NCBI GenBank assembly: GCA_965261585.1
Contig: CBDHDN010000029.1
Coordinates: 1-64,000 of the forward strand
Direction: 5' to 3'
Source: CBDHDN01 sp965261585
GTDB lineage: Bacteria > Pseudomonadota > Alphaproteobacteria > UBA6615
DNA length: 64,000 bases
In this document: piece by piece, positions 42,158 through 50,792 of the stretch
Numbering within the stretch: position 1 is the first letter of the stretch
Layout of the letters: each line of letters begins with the position of its first letter
Notes under the pieces: generated by a model
Databases searched by the model: none
What the model was told of the DNA's origin: nothing
What the model saw: only the letters and a program-made list of their open reading frames with translations
Position numbers and translations under genes: made by a program

Positions 42158-43574
42158 GCATGAACCCGACGAACAGCGTCATCACGAGGATGCGGAGGTC
42201 GAACAACAGCGACCAGTTGTCGATGTAGTGCAGGTCGTAGTGCACGGGCCGGCGCATCTTTTCGGCAGTCTCGGTCTCGCCACGCAGGCCGTTTACCTGG
42301 GCCCAGCCGGTGATCCCGGGCTTCACCCGGTGGCGTTCGAGGTATTCGTCGATGAGCGCGGCGTACTGCTCGTTGTGGACGATGGCGTGGGGGCGGGGGC
42401 CGACCAGCGACATCTCGCCGCGCAGCATGTTCAAGAGCTGCGGCAGCTCGTCGATGCTGGTCCGGCGCAGGAAGCGCCCGACCCGGGTCACCCGCGCGTC
42501 GCCTTGTGTCGCCTGCCGGACGCCGGTGCCGCCGTCGGTGTCGACATGCATCGTGCGCAGCTTGAAGACGGTGAACTCGTTGTTGTTGAAGCCATAGCGC
42601 TTCCGCCGGAAGAACGTCGGACCCGGGCTGTCAAAACGCAGGGCCAGCGCCGCCAGGAGGATGATAGGCGTGGTCAGCAACAGCAGCGCCGCGGCGCCGA
42701 ACCGGTCCTCGGCTGCCTTGATCAGCAGCTTGCGGCCCGACAGCGGCCGGTCGAATATACTGACCATCGGCACGCCGGCCACGTTCGACAAGCTGCGCAC
42801 AGGAAGCTCGAAGCCGATCGCTTCCGGACACCACTTGACGTTTACCGGTGCCGTCTTCAACAGGCGCAACAGGTAGCTGAGCGTGCCTTCGACGCCCCAG
42901 GGCAGCGCGACGATGATCTCGTCGACGCGGTTGGCACGGATAAAGCGCACCATATCGTCAAAGTCGCCAAGCACGGGCACGCCGGCAATCCGGGTCGGGA
43001 CGCGCCGCGTGCGGCGGTCGAAGATCCCTATGATCTCGAGGCTGCCGTCGGAGTTCTCGACGAGCTGCCGGACCAGGCGTTGGCCATAGTCGCCGGCGCC
43101 GACGATGACAACCTGCTGGCGGAAGCGGCCGGCGTCGCACAGGTGGCGAAGCGTCAGCGCCGCGCCGAGGCGCAGCGCCACGAAACCGGTGAACGATACG
43201 GAGAACCACACCAGAAGCCAGCTGCGGGAGAATGCATCCGACGTCTTCGTCAGGAAGGCGATGGCGATCAGCGCGAGCATCACCGCCGACCAGCCGCCGC
43301 TCAGGCGGCTGATCTGTGGCATCACATGGAGCAGGCGCTGAAACTCGTAGCGCTCCGTGCTTTGCAGGAACTGCGCGGTCAGCGCCACTGCCAGTACGAT
43401 AGCCGCCAGGTAGTTGCCGGGCAGGATGAACGTGTCGTGACGCAGCCAATAGGCAACGATGGCGACGAGCGCGACAAGGGCGCAGTCGGCAAACCGGATG
43501 GCGATGGAAACCGTGGATTGCAGGTCGGCGGCAAAGCGCGACCGGACGGCGGTTCCGTGGGTGCTATCGGTCAT
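42141..43574 (-). CDS. Undecaprenyl-phosphate sugar-1-phosphate transferase (WcaJ-like)
   Basis: Initiating glycosyltransferase of 477 residues that loads the first sugar phosphate onto undecaprenyl phosphate. Four membrane helices fill residues 20-130; a CoA-binding-like domain follows (VVIVGAGDYGQRLVRQLVEN, EIIVALPWGVEG). After a fifth hydrophobic segment comes the catalytic bacterial sugar transferase domain: DSPGPTFFRRKRYGFNNNEF, VFKLRTMHVD, RTSIDELPQLLNMLRGEMS, VGPRP and the late KPGITGWAQVNGLRGET. This fits polyisoprenyl-phosphate hexose-1-phosphate transferases of the WcaJ type. It is divergent from the phosphatase gene across 251 bp of no recognised content. Confidence 0.92.
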   Translation of the reverse strand: MTDSTHGTAVRSRFAADLQSTVSIAIRFADCALVALVAIVAYWLRHDTFILPGNYLAAIVLAVALTAQFLQSTERYEFQRLLHVMPQISRLSGGWSAVMLALIAIAFLTKTSDAFSRSWLLVWFSVSFTGFVALRLGAALTLRHLCDAGRFRQQVVIVGAGDYGQRLVRQLVENSDGSLEIIGIFDRRTRRVPTRIAGVPVLGDFDDMVRFIRANRVDEIIVALPWGVEGTLSYLLRLLKTAPVNVKWCPEAIGFELPVRSLSNVAGVPMVSIFDRPLSGRKLLIKAAEDRFGAAALLLLTTPIILLAALALRFDSPGPTFFRRKRYGFNNNEFTVFKLRTMHVDTDGGTGVRQATQGDARVTRVGRFLRRTSIDELPQLLNMLRGEMSLVGPRPHAIVHNEQYAALIDEYLERHRVKPGITGWAQVNGLRGETETAEKMRRPVHYDLHYIDNWSLLFDLRILVMTLFVGFMHDNAY

Positions 43575-43825
43575 TGCAGCTGGATTGCGCGGATTTCGCC
43601 GGCGCAGGGCCAACCGCGAGGTCGGAGGGCGCTGCACTGACCATGATCGGGGGCAAGCGTTAAGACATAACAAAGACCGCGCCGTTAGAGTCAGCCGCAC
43701 ATATCGGCGCGCCCGGCCGCTTGGCCGGATGCCGCGCGCCCTGCCCCCGTTGCAGCGGACGAGCCTCGTCATGCGCATTTTCGCCGCCGTCGCCGCTCCG
43801 GCAGGAGTGTGTTAGAAAGGGCTCC

Positions 43826-44602
43826 ATGCTGACCTGGTTGTTGGGTTCCAAGAGCCCGCGCGGCCGCGCCGTACCGGACGACTGGCTGCCGCGGGTCCCG
43901 CCCGACACAACCGTCTACGCGATCGGCGACGTGCACGGGCGGCTCGATTTGTTGGAGAACCTGGAAGAGCAGATCGTCCGCGACGCGGCCCGGCAGGCGA
44001 CGGCGCGCAACGTGGTCGTCTATCTCGGCGACTATGTCGACCGCGGCTACGACTCGTTGGGCGTTGTCGAGCATCTGATCGACAAGCCGCTCAAGGATTT
44101 CGAGCAGGTCTACCTCAAGGGCAACCACGAGGATTTCCTGTTGCAATTTCTCGACGACCAGAGGGTCGGCCCGGTCTGGATGGCCAATGGCGGCCTCGAG
44201 ACGCTGATGAGCTATGGCGTTCGCCTGCCCCACGGCCAGCCGCAGCAGGAACGGCTGGCCGCCGCCCAGGCCGGGCTGCGCGAGGCGCTGCCGGCACGGC
44301 ATCTGAAGTTCATGCGGGGCCTGAAGCTGACGCACAGAGAGGGCGACTATCTGTTCGTCCACGCCGGCGTTCGGCCAGGCGTCGCGATCGAGGAGCAGCA
44401 GCCCGAGGATTTGATTTGGATCCGCGAGGAGTTCCTGAACGACGAGTCGTTCCACGACTGCATCGTCGTACATGGCCACACGCCGATGGCGGTGCCGCAG
44501 GTCATGGCTAACCGCATCGGCATCGATACCGGCGCGTTCGCGACCGGGTGCCTGACCAGCGTGGCGCTCGAGGGCGGCGCCCAAGACTTCCTCGACACCT
44601 AA
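43826..44602 (+). CDS. Serine/threonine-type PPP phosphatase (metallophosphoesterase)
   Basis: A 258-residue bacterial PPP-family phosphatase. The dinuclear metal motifs are intact: YAIGDVHGRLDLL (GDxHG), VYLGDYVDRGYDS (GDxxDRG), LKGNHEDFLL (GNHE) and the late IVVHGHTPM. These resemble E. coli PrpA and diadenosine tetraphosphatase ApaH relatives; the short form with YVFVHAGVRPG-like sequence (LFVHAGVRPGVAI) is usual for prpA-like enzymes. A GAAAGG sits upstream of ATG 43826. In this locus it may oppose a kinase such as the Wzc-type enzyme or the HprK-like protein, but that is inference. Confidence 0.88.
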   Translation: MLTWLLGSKSPRGRAVPDDWLPRVPPDTTVYAIGDVHGRLDLLENLEEQIVRDAARQATARNVVVYLGDYVDRGYDSLGVVEHLIDKPLKDFEQVYLKGNHEDFLLQFLDDQRVGPVWMANGGLETLMSYGVRLPHGQPQQERLAAAQAGLREALPARHLKFMRGLKLTHREGDYLFVHAGVRPGVAIEEQQPEDLIWIREEFLNDESFHDCIVVHGHTPMAVPQVMANRIGIDTGAFATGCLTSVALEGGAQDFLDT

Positions 44603-44612
44603 GGCGCGCGGA

Positions 44613-45656
44613 ATGCCGTCGGCGACCTCCTCGGGGGACGACGGGGCCCGTGCCGGCGCGCGCCTGTGGCGTGCCGTGGCGAGCGGAGAGCGCGATGGCG
44701 TTGCCCAGGACGCGGCCCAGCGGTTTGCCGCGCTGGTGTCGCCGGCGTTGGCGGAGCATGTGCTCGGCGGGGACGGAATCGACGCCGATCAGGCGGCCCA
44801 CAGCCGGCTCAACAACCGCCTGAACGGCGGCGTTCAGCGCCGCTGGGCCGGCGATATCGGCGGCCTCGGCATTCCGCTGGTCTATCTCAAGGGCTTTGCC
44901 CTGGCCCATACGCTCTACGACGACCCCGACGTGCGCACGATCGGCGATCTGGACGTGCTCGTCCGGGCCGCCGACCGGGACCGGCTGATCGCGGCGTTGG
45001 CCGATCGCGGCTTTAATTTTCAACCGCAGCCACGAGCGCCCTGGGGCTTCATATCGCGCGCCAGCTATATGCCGTTCGTTTCGGCCGACGGGCTGTGCAA
45101 CCTGGATATCCACATCCACCCCGACTGCTATCCGGCCTATCGGAGCCTGACGACGGAGCTGGTCTTTGCAGCCGCCGACGCCGTTCACGTCGGCGATACG
45201 ACGATCCGGGTGCCCGATGCCGGCCACAGCTTTCTGCTGTGCGTGACCAACGCGGCCAAGGACAAGTTCGGGCCCTACGCGATCCGCAAGCTGGTCGATG
45301 CCGCGATGCTCGTGCGCCGCCGGCGGCTGGATTGGGACGGCCTCGCGGCGCTTGCCCGCGCCGGTCGTTTCTGGACGCCCTATGCGGTGGTCCTGACGGT
45401 GCTGGCGCGGCTCGGCGTGCCGGCCAGCCGTTTGCCCGCACCGCCGCGCCTGCCGCGTCGCGCGGCGTGGGCTTTGCCCGGCCTGGTGCACGCCATCGAG
45501 GCGCTCGATGCGACGGAGCCGGGGCTTGGCCGGACCGCCTGGCGCGAGCTGACGCTGTGTACGGAGCCGCTCGTCGGTCTGCACAATTTGTGGCTGCGGG
45601 CCCACGGCCTGGTCCGGCCGGGTCGCGGGATCCCCGAGCATGCGCCGGTCCAGTAG
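44613..45656 (+). CDS. Nucleotidyltransferase family protein (NTP_transf_5 type)
   Basis: A 347-residue protein. The nucleotidyltransferase-like core has LVYLKGFALAHTLYDDPDVR and TIGDLDVLVRAADRDRL, where the paired Asp residues of a DxD motif lie, and LDIHIHPDCYPAY follows. This pattern fits the family found in polysaccharide clusters together with HprK-like and PqqD-like proteins. The reaction is unknown; nucleotidyl transfer to protein or peptide is one possibility. It starts 10 bp after the phosphatase and overlaps the flippase by 17 bases, so it belongs to the same operon. Confidence 0.75.
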   Translation: MPSATSSGDDGARAGARLWRAVASGERDGVAQDAAQRFAALVSPALAEHVLGGDGIDADQAAHSRLNNRLNGGVQRRWAGDIGGLGIPLVYLKGFALAHTLYDDPDVRTIGDLDVLVRAADRDRLIAALADRGFNFQPQPRAPWGFISRASYMPFVSADGLCNLDIHIHPDCYPAYRSLTTELVFAAADAVHVGDTTIRVPDAGHSFLLCVTNAAKDKFGPYAIRKLVDAAMLVRRRRLDWDGLAALARAGRFWTPYAVVLTVLARLGVPASRLPAPPRLPRRAAWALPGLVHAIEALDATEPGLGRTAWRELTLCTEPLVGLHNLWLRAHGLVRPGRGIPEHAPVQ

Positions 45657-46983
45657 CCGGCCGGCCGCCGACGCGCCGGGCTTCGGCCTGACCGGGCTGC
45701 GGCGGCGCCTGTTGAAAGGCCTCGCCGGGCACGCCTTCAACCAGCCCCTGGGTATCCTGATCCAGCTGGTCAGCGTGCCGCTGCTGCTCGCCGCCTGGGG
45801 CGTGCAGATGTATGGCGAGTGGCTGATCGTGATGGCCATTCCGGCCTATTTGGTGCGCAGCGACATCGGCTTCACGACGGCCGCCTACAACGAGATCGCC
45901 ATGCAGTCCGGGCGTGGCGACCGGGCCGGTGCCGGCGCCACGTTTCAGACCTGCTGGTTGGTCGTCACGGCAAGCTCGCTGGTCGCGGCGCTGCTAGTCA
46001 TCGTGGCGGCGCATGTGGTGCCGGTCGGCGCGTGGTTCGGGTTCACCGCGCTGGTGCCGGCGGCCGTCGCCTGGATCGTCGTCGCCCCGGTCGTGCGGGT
46101 CGTGATCAACATCCAGACCGAGCTCCTGAACGCCGGTTTCGTCAGTGCCGGTGCCTACGGACGCGGCGCGTTCATGCAGGGACTGATCCGCCTGCTCGAA
46201 TTCCTGCTGCGGGTCGGCGCCGTCGTGATAGTCGTGGCGATGCGGCGCGTCAGCCCGTGGCTGCACCATGGCGTGGCCGCGGCCAACCGGCGGACGGCGC
46301 GTCGGCTGCTCGGCCCCGGCCTGGGTTTTTGCGGCATGACGGTGGCCAACATGCTGAAGATCCAGGGCATGGTGCTGGTCGTCGGCGCGGTCCTCGGTCC
46401 GGCGGCCGTCGTCGTCTATTCGACGCTGCGCATGCTGACCCGCTCGCTCGAGCAGATCCTGAGCACGTTCCACTCCACCGTGCAGCCCGAGATCGCGGCC
46501 GCCCACGGGCAAGGTAACATGCCCCTGATGCGCCAGCTCCACGGCGGCGCCTGCCGGGTCGCCCTGTGGCTGGCGCTTGCCGCCGCCGCCGGGCTGGCCG
46601 TCGCGGGCCCCTGGTTCGTCGGTGTGTGGACAGGCGGCGCGGTCGCCGTGCCGGGGCCGCTGTACGCGGCGCTGATTGCCGTCATGGTGCTCAACAGCAT
46701 CTGGATCGCCACGCTGCTCGTGCTCCACGGCCTGAATCGCAGCCGCCGGCTCGCGGTTGCCAACCTCGCCATCGTCGCCGTCGGCCTGGGCGCCGCGGCG
46801 GTGTTGGGTGGCACCATGGGCCTCACCGGCGTCGGCCTGGCGCTGCTCGGCGTCGAGGCGGGCATGACGGGCACCATCGTCAACCGCACGCTGCGCCTGC
46901 TGGAATCGCCGCTGTTCGGGTTTGCGCGGGCGCTGGCGCGGCCGCCGGTCGATATCCTGCGGCATGCCCGCGGAGCGGCCTGA
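45640..46983 (+). CDS. Lipid-linked polysaccharide flippase (Wzx-like)
   Basis: A 447-residue MATE-related membrane protein with about twelve hydrophobic helices. Recognisable features are the amphipathic start HAFNQPLGILIQLVSVPLLL, GVQMYGEWLIVMAIP, TTAAYNEIAMQSGRGD and VYSTLRMLTRSLEQILSTFH. It probably moves the undecaprenyl-linked repeat unit to the periplasm. It overlaps the nucleotidyltransferase upstream by 17 bases and the glycosyltransferase downstream by one base (TGATG), so translation should be coupled. Confidence 0.85.
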   Translation: MRRSSSRPAADAPGFGLTGLRRRLLKGLAGHAFNQPLGILIQLVSVPLLLAAWGVQMYGEWLIVMAIPAYLVRSDIGFTTAAYNEIAMQSGRGDRAGAGATFQTCWLVVTASSLVAALLVIVAAHVVPVGAWFGFTALVPAAVAWIVVAPVVRVVINIQTELLNAGFVSAGAYGRGAFMQGLIRLLEFLLRVGAVVIVVAMRRVSPWLHHGVAAANRRTARRLLGPGLGFCGMTVANMLKIQGMVLVVGAVLGPAAVVVYSTLRMLTRSLEQILSTFHSTVQPEIAAAHGQGNMPLMRQLHGGACRVALWLALAAAAGLAVAGPWFVGVWTGGAVAVPGPLYAALIAVMVLNSIWIATLLVLHGLNRSRRLAVANLAIVAVGLGAAAVLGGTMGLTGVGLALLGVEAGMTGTIVNRTLRLLESPLFGFARALARPPVDILRHARGAA

Positions 46984-47815
46984 TGCAGCTGATCGTCTCC
47001 AACGGCCACGGCCTGTTCCCGCTGCGCACCGCGGCGGCGGAGGCCATCCGCAACGGCATTCCGGCGGCGTTCGTGACCGGCGCCTACCCCATGCCGTGGC
47101 TGAAACGGCTGCTCGTAGGCGCCGGCCTGGCCGGCGGCCGTCGGGTCGGGCGGCTGCTGGCGCGCGAGGAGGCGATCCCGCCCGAGCGTGTCCATGCGAT
47201 GTGGCTCTCGGAGCCGCTGGCCCAGTTCGGCAGCGCCCTGGCCCAGCTGCCGGCGGCACGACGGCTGGGCGACCGCACGACCGAGCTCGCCCGGGCGGTC
47301 TATGCAGGCCGGGCGACGGCGGTCATGCGGCGGGTCTCGGCGGCGGCGCCCGGGATCTACCACTACCGCTCGGGCTATGGCGGTGGCTCCGTGGCGGTGG
47401 CCAAGGCGCGCGGCCTCGTTGCCCTGTGCGACCATTCGATCGCGCACCCGGCGGTGCTCGACCACCTGGTGGAGAATAACGGCCGGCTGCCGCCCGTCGG
47501 CCAGGCGGGGCCGGTGCGCGGCAGCTGGCGTGGGGTCGCCGCCGACTTGGCCCGGGCCGATCATGTGCTGGTCAACTCGCACTTCGTGCGCGACACGTTC
47601 CGCCACCAGGGCTGGGAAGAGAAGCGCCTGCACGTCCTCTATTCCGGCGTCGATCGGCGCTTCCTCGAGGCCCTGCCGCCGCGGCCCGCCGCGGCGGTCA
47701 CCGACGGGCCGCCGCGCCTGCTGTACGCCGGGGCGTTCAGCAGACGGAAGGGCGCACCGGACCTGGCCGCGGCCCTGGCCGGCCTGAACGACGTCGAGTG
47801 GCGGCTGGAGATCTG
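46983..47815 (+). pseudogene. Glycosyltransferase (GT4-like), 5' exon interrupted by a group II intron
   Basis: The first 277 codons of a glycosyltransferase. A GT4-type acceptor half is followed by the start of the donor half: LVNSHFVRDTFRHQGWEEKR, LHVLYSGVDRRFL and RLLYAGAFSRRKGAPDLAAAL. Translation runs unbroken to DVEWRLEIW and is then interrupted inside a codon by the intron at 47816. The donor-sugar motif (E-x7-E), expected about 80 codons later, has not been found. If the intron does not splice, the product ends a few residues after LEIW. Confidence 0.82.
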
Positions 47816-48177
47816 GTGCGCCAGGCGAACTGGCAGAAGGTAGGGGGTGCAAGTCCCCCGGAACGAAGGAGTAACCGAACCACGTTTCTCCGCGAGCCGT
47901 GCGTTGGCTCCCGTGAGGGGGCAGGCGAAGCGTCGGTAGCGGCATGGATGGGCAGGGCTATTGAGCACCGTAAAAGCGATGGTCCGGGGTGCCGAGGCTT
48001 TCAGATCGGTCGAAGGCAATATTGCAGGCGTCGTTTTGGTGAGATGTCGGCGAGCCCCGCGGTGTCAGAGAACCCATGCACGTTCGCACGCCTTCTGTTG
48101 GGACCCTGGGAGGTCTTCAAACTGCCCCGGTTGTCGTAAAGGGGCCGCGTAGGGAATGGAGAAAACCGAAGCCTCTG

Positions 48178-49662
48178 ATGAACGGTTTGAAGAAGTCGGA
48201 TGAGGCCGTACGACCTGTGAGGGCGGCGAACAAGGGAGCGCGAGCTTCTGCGGAGTCGCCGGAGGAAAGGGCCTCAACCAAGGGGAATCCGGATTGCCAA
48301 AGCACGCGCCGAACCCAGTGTCGGGTAAGCGTGCCACAGGCGGCGGCCCGGATACGGAAAGCTGCAGAGAGAAACCCGAAGGAACGTCTCACTGCGCTCT
48401 TCCACCACATTACGCCGGACGCGCTCGGTGCGGCCTACTTCGCATTGAAGAAGGACGCAGCAGCCGGTGTCGACGGCGTTACGTGGGACATGTACGGCGA
48501 GGGTCTGGATGAGCGCCTGCTCGACCTGCACCGGCGCCTGCACAGAGGGGGAGCGTACCGGGCGCCACCGGTTCGGCGGGTAGAGGTACCCAAGCCGGAC
48601 GGGGGGACACGACCGCTCGGGATCGCGGCGCTGGAGGACAAGGTCGTCCAGAAGGCGGTTGTGGATGTGATCCTGACACCGATCTACGAGGTGGTGTTTC
48701 TTGGCTTCAGCTACGGGTTCCGACCGGGGCGGGGGGCGCACGATGCGCTCGATGCCCTGGCCTTCGGGATAGAACGGCGCAAGGTCAGCTGGATAGTCGA
48801 TGCAGACCTCCGGGCGTACTTCGACACGATCCCGCGGGATTGGTTGATCACGTTCCTAGAGCACCGCATCGGAGACAGGCGGGTCATCCGTCTGATCCGG
48901 AAATGGCTGAGCGCCGGCGTCATAGAGAGTGGGTCATGGGCAGATACGGGTATGGGCACGCCGCAGGGGGCAATAGTCTCCCCCGTCTTGGCGAACGTGT
49001 TCCTGCATTACGTGCTCGACGTGTGGTTCCACAAGAAATGGCGCCCGAACGTCCCGGATGGCGAAGCGATCATCGTCCGTTACGCTGACGATATCGTTGT
49101 CGGGTTCCAACACAAGCGGGATGCGGAGCGGTACCTCCGCGACGTTCGGGAGAGGCTGGCCCGGTTCGGTCTCAGCCTCCACCAGGACAAGACCCGCCTC
49201 GTGGAGTTTGGCCGGTTCGCGGATTTGAACCGGCGCCAGCGCGGGGTGGGCAAGCCGGAGACTTTCGACTTTCTGGGCCTCACGCACTATTGCACGACGA
49301 CCCTGAGAGGACGCTTTCGGCTTGGTCGCAAACCGGTTGCCAAACGGGTCAACAGGACCCTGGCGCGCATCGACGAGGTGCTTCGCAAGCGCTGGCACCA
49401 CGACATCTGGGAAGTTGGTAGGTGGCTGGGGAGAGTCTGCAATGGCTGGCTCAACTACTTTGCCGTCCCAGGGTCAGGCCGGTTCATCCGTGCGTTCCTC
49501 CGCAGGCTGCAACGCCGGTGGATGCGGGCGCTACGCCGCCGGTCCCAGCGAGCCCGATTTAGTTGGAAGCGACTGGAGCGCATGACCGAAATCCTGTGGC
49601 CACGCGCCTCCATCCGCCACCCATGGCCGGACCAGCGGTTCGCCGTCAAGCACCCGAGGTAG
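48178..49662 (+). CDS. ltrA: Group II intron reverse transcriptase/maturase
   Basis: A 494-residue reverse transcriptase with maturase (X) region. Seen motifs: KDAAAGVDGVTWDMY, RRVEVPKPDGGTRPLGIAAL, VVFLGFSYGFRPGRGAHDAL, IVDADLRAYFDTIPRDWL, GTPQGAIVSPVLANVFLHYV and the catalytic YADDIVVGF (YADD). The maturase part has VGRWLGRVCNGWLNYFAVPG and RRRSQRARFSWKRLERM. No HNH endonuclease domain is visible at the end (HPWPDQRFAVKHPR), so it probably belongs to an endonuclease-free class that targets replication forks. ATG 48178 fits the family N-terminus. Confidence 0.92.
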   Translation: MNGLKKSDEAVRPVRAANKGARASAESPEERASTKGNPDCQSTRRTQCRVSVPQAAARIRKAAERNPKERLTALFHHITPDALGAAYFALKKDAAAGVDGVTWDMYGEGLDERLLDLHRRLHRGGAYRAPPVRRVEVPKPDGGTRPLGIAALEDKVVQKAVVDVILTPIYEVVFLGFSYGFRPGRGAHDALDALAFGIERRKVSWIVDADLRAYFDTIPRDWLITFLEHRIGDRRVIRLIRKWLSAGVIESGSWADTGMGTPQGAIVSPVLANVFLHYVLDVWFHKKWRPNVPDGEAIIVRYADDIVVGFQHKRDAERYLRDVRERLARFGLSLHQDKTRLVEFGRFADLNRRQRGVGKPETFDFLGLTHYCTTTLRGRFRLGRKPVAKRVNRTLARIDEVLRKRWHHDIWEVGRWLGRVCNGWLNYFAVPGSGRFIRAFLRRLQRRWMRALRRRSQRARFSWKRLERMTEILWPRASIRHPWPDQRFAVKHPR

Positions 49663-49695
49663 GAGCCGGATGGTTCAACGACCACGTCCGGATCT
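49663..49695 (+). ncRNA. Group II intron domain V
   Basis: GAGCCGGATG pairs with the later CGTCCGGATCT across a short loop (GGTTCAACGACCA), the standard domain V architecture that forms the catalytic core. It begins immediately after the stop codon of the maturase. Confidence 0.8.
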
Positions 49696-49734
49696 GCGCG
49701 GGGGGTGCGCAGCAATGCGCATTCCTACCGTAAC

Positions 49735-49845
49735 TGGGGGGAGGGGCTCGGCAACGACCCCTCCTACCCGGCCGCTGCCAGTTTGGCCGGGTAGCCGACC
49801 TCCGCCTCCAGCTAGCCGGCTGGATCCGCGCTACCGCCCGTCGGC
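49735..49845 (+). pseudogene. Glycosyltransferase 3' exon remnant
   Basis: Joined to the 5' exon, the sequence reads LEIW|GEGLGNDPSYPAAASLAG, and then, after a one-base shift, VADLRLQLAGWIRA. This follows the usual GT4 path (G-E/D-G, then an A-x-x-x-G-V-x-D helix end and a strand with GW). After about 49845 no GT4 sequence is recognisable in any frame, so the rest of the gene has been lost. Confidence 0.45.
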
Positions 49846-49929
49846 GCGATCTGCGCCTCGTCGCGCGCACCCCGCAGGCGGTCAATCCCGCCCGCGTCCG
49901 CCCCGAGCGCCGGCGTCAGCGTGGCTGAA

Positions 49930-50453
49930 CTACCGATAAGCCGAGGCATGGGGAAGACTTTCCCGGATGTCCGGGATACCGGTCAGAAAGATCACCTCAT
50001 CTTTATGACCCGAATAAGCGCAGAAGATGTATTCGTTCCAATGGTTGGGATCCGGACCGTACTTCATCAGACGGCCGTGCGCGTCATCCGTCCCGGGTGG
50101 TCTCTTCTTCGCCTTCATCCGCGCGAGCTCGCGCTCCAGATAGTCGACAAAGGCCGTTCGGGATAGTCCCGGATTACGTAGGGCGTGTTGAACACGATAT
50201 GGTGGCGGCACAGGCGGTTGGGCGGCGGCAGCACGCGCACGAACCAGATCTGCCCCTCGCGCCCGGTATAGCCGGCTGGAACCGTGCAGGAAACGATCTC
50301 CCGCGTGCCGACTTCGCGCAGCAGAACCCCGTCGCCCTCGCTGCCGCACCGCACGTAGAAGCCCATCCTCGACTGCTGCATCCGCTCCACGGTGTCCATC
50401 AGCCAGGACGGGCTATCGAACGCGGGCGCGATGCGCAGAATGCAGCTGCCCAT
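49930..50453 (-). pseudogene. Hypothetical protein with one frameshift
   Basis: Two minus-strand frames make one protein of about 174 residues: MGSCILRIAPAFDSPSWLMD, YVRCGSEGDGVLLREVGTRE, ARYTGREGQ-like region YTGREGQIWFVRVLPPPNRL and FNTPYVIRDYPER, then after a shift near 50165 FVDYLERELARMKAKKRPPG and WNEYIFCAYSGHKDEVIFLTG. One missing G in GGCC would restore the frame. I do not recognise the family. The right-hand end abuts the IS3 element at 50457, and the predicted start is 50453, so the promoter may have been displaced. Confidence 0.6.
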
Positions 50454-50507
50454 GGTTGGTCTTGCTTCGCAAAAGTGGAGAGCACCTACTGAAACAGGAG
50501 GTGTTAA

Positions 50508-50792
50508 ATGGGGCGAGGAATCAGGTTTACGACGGAGTTCAAGCGCGAGGCGGTGCGCCTAGTGCTGAGTAGTGGCCGGCCGCGGACAGAGATCGCGGAG
50601 GACCTTGGGGTCGGGCTGTCATCGCTGACACGCTGGATCGGTCAATATCGCGGTGAAGAGATGCCGCCAGAGTTCCGGGACGACCTGCAGGCCGAGTTGA
50701 AGCGGCTGCGCAAAGAGAATGCGGTTCTCCGGCAGGAGCGTGACATTCTAAAAAAAGCCGCGGCCTTCTTCGCGAAGGAGGGAAGTCGATGA
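50508..50792 (+). CDS. IS3 family transposase OrfA
   Basis: A 94-residue DNA-binding protein with HTH (RFTTEFKREAVRLVLSSGRP, RTEIAEDLGVGLSSLTRW) and a C-terminal leucine zipper (LQAELKRLRKENAVLRQERD). A run of seven A at about 50751-50757 (CTAAAAAAAGCC) lies near its end. The orfB frame is open back to this run, so a -1 ribosomal frameshift there would make the OrfAB fusion transposase, as in other IS3 elements. Confidence 0.92.
   Translation: MGRGIRFTTEFKREAVRLVLSSGRPRTEIAEDLGVGLSSLTRWIGQYRGEEMPPEFRDDLQAELKRLRKENAVLRQERDILKKAAAFFAKEGSR

Larger units (their letters stand above)
47816..49734 (+). mobile_element. Group II intron
   Basis: The 5' end GTGCGCC (47816) is the usual group II start, followed by GGTAGGGGGTGCAAGTCCCCC and other structured RNA sequence for about 360 bases before the reverse transcriptase gene. 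After the stop codon, domain V lies at 49663-49695, and domain VI (GGGGGTGCGCA GCAA TGCGCAT) ends in CCTACCGTAAC at 49734. The 3' boundary is uncertain by a few bases because six Gs follow. It is inserted in a glycosyltransferase gene in the same direction, so splicing could restore the message. Confidence 0.88.

Noticed and set aside
48294..48741. Minus-strand frames inside the group II intron
   Set aside because: They oppose the conserved reverse transcriptase and have no motif.
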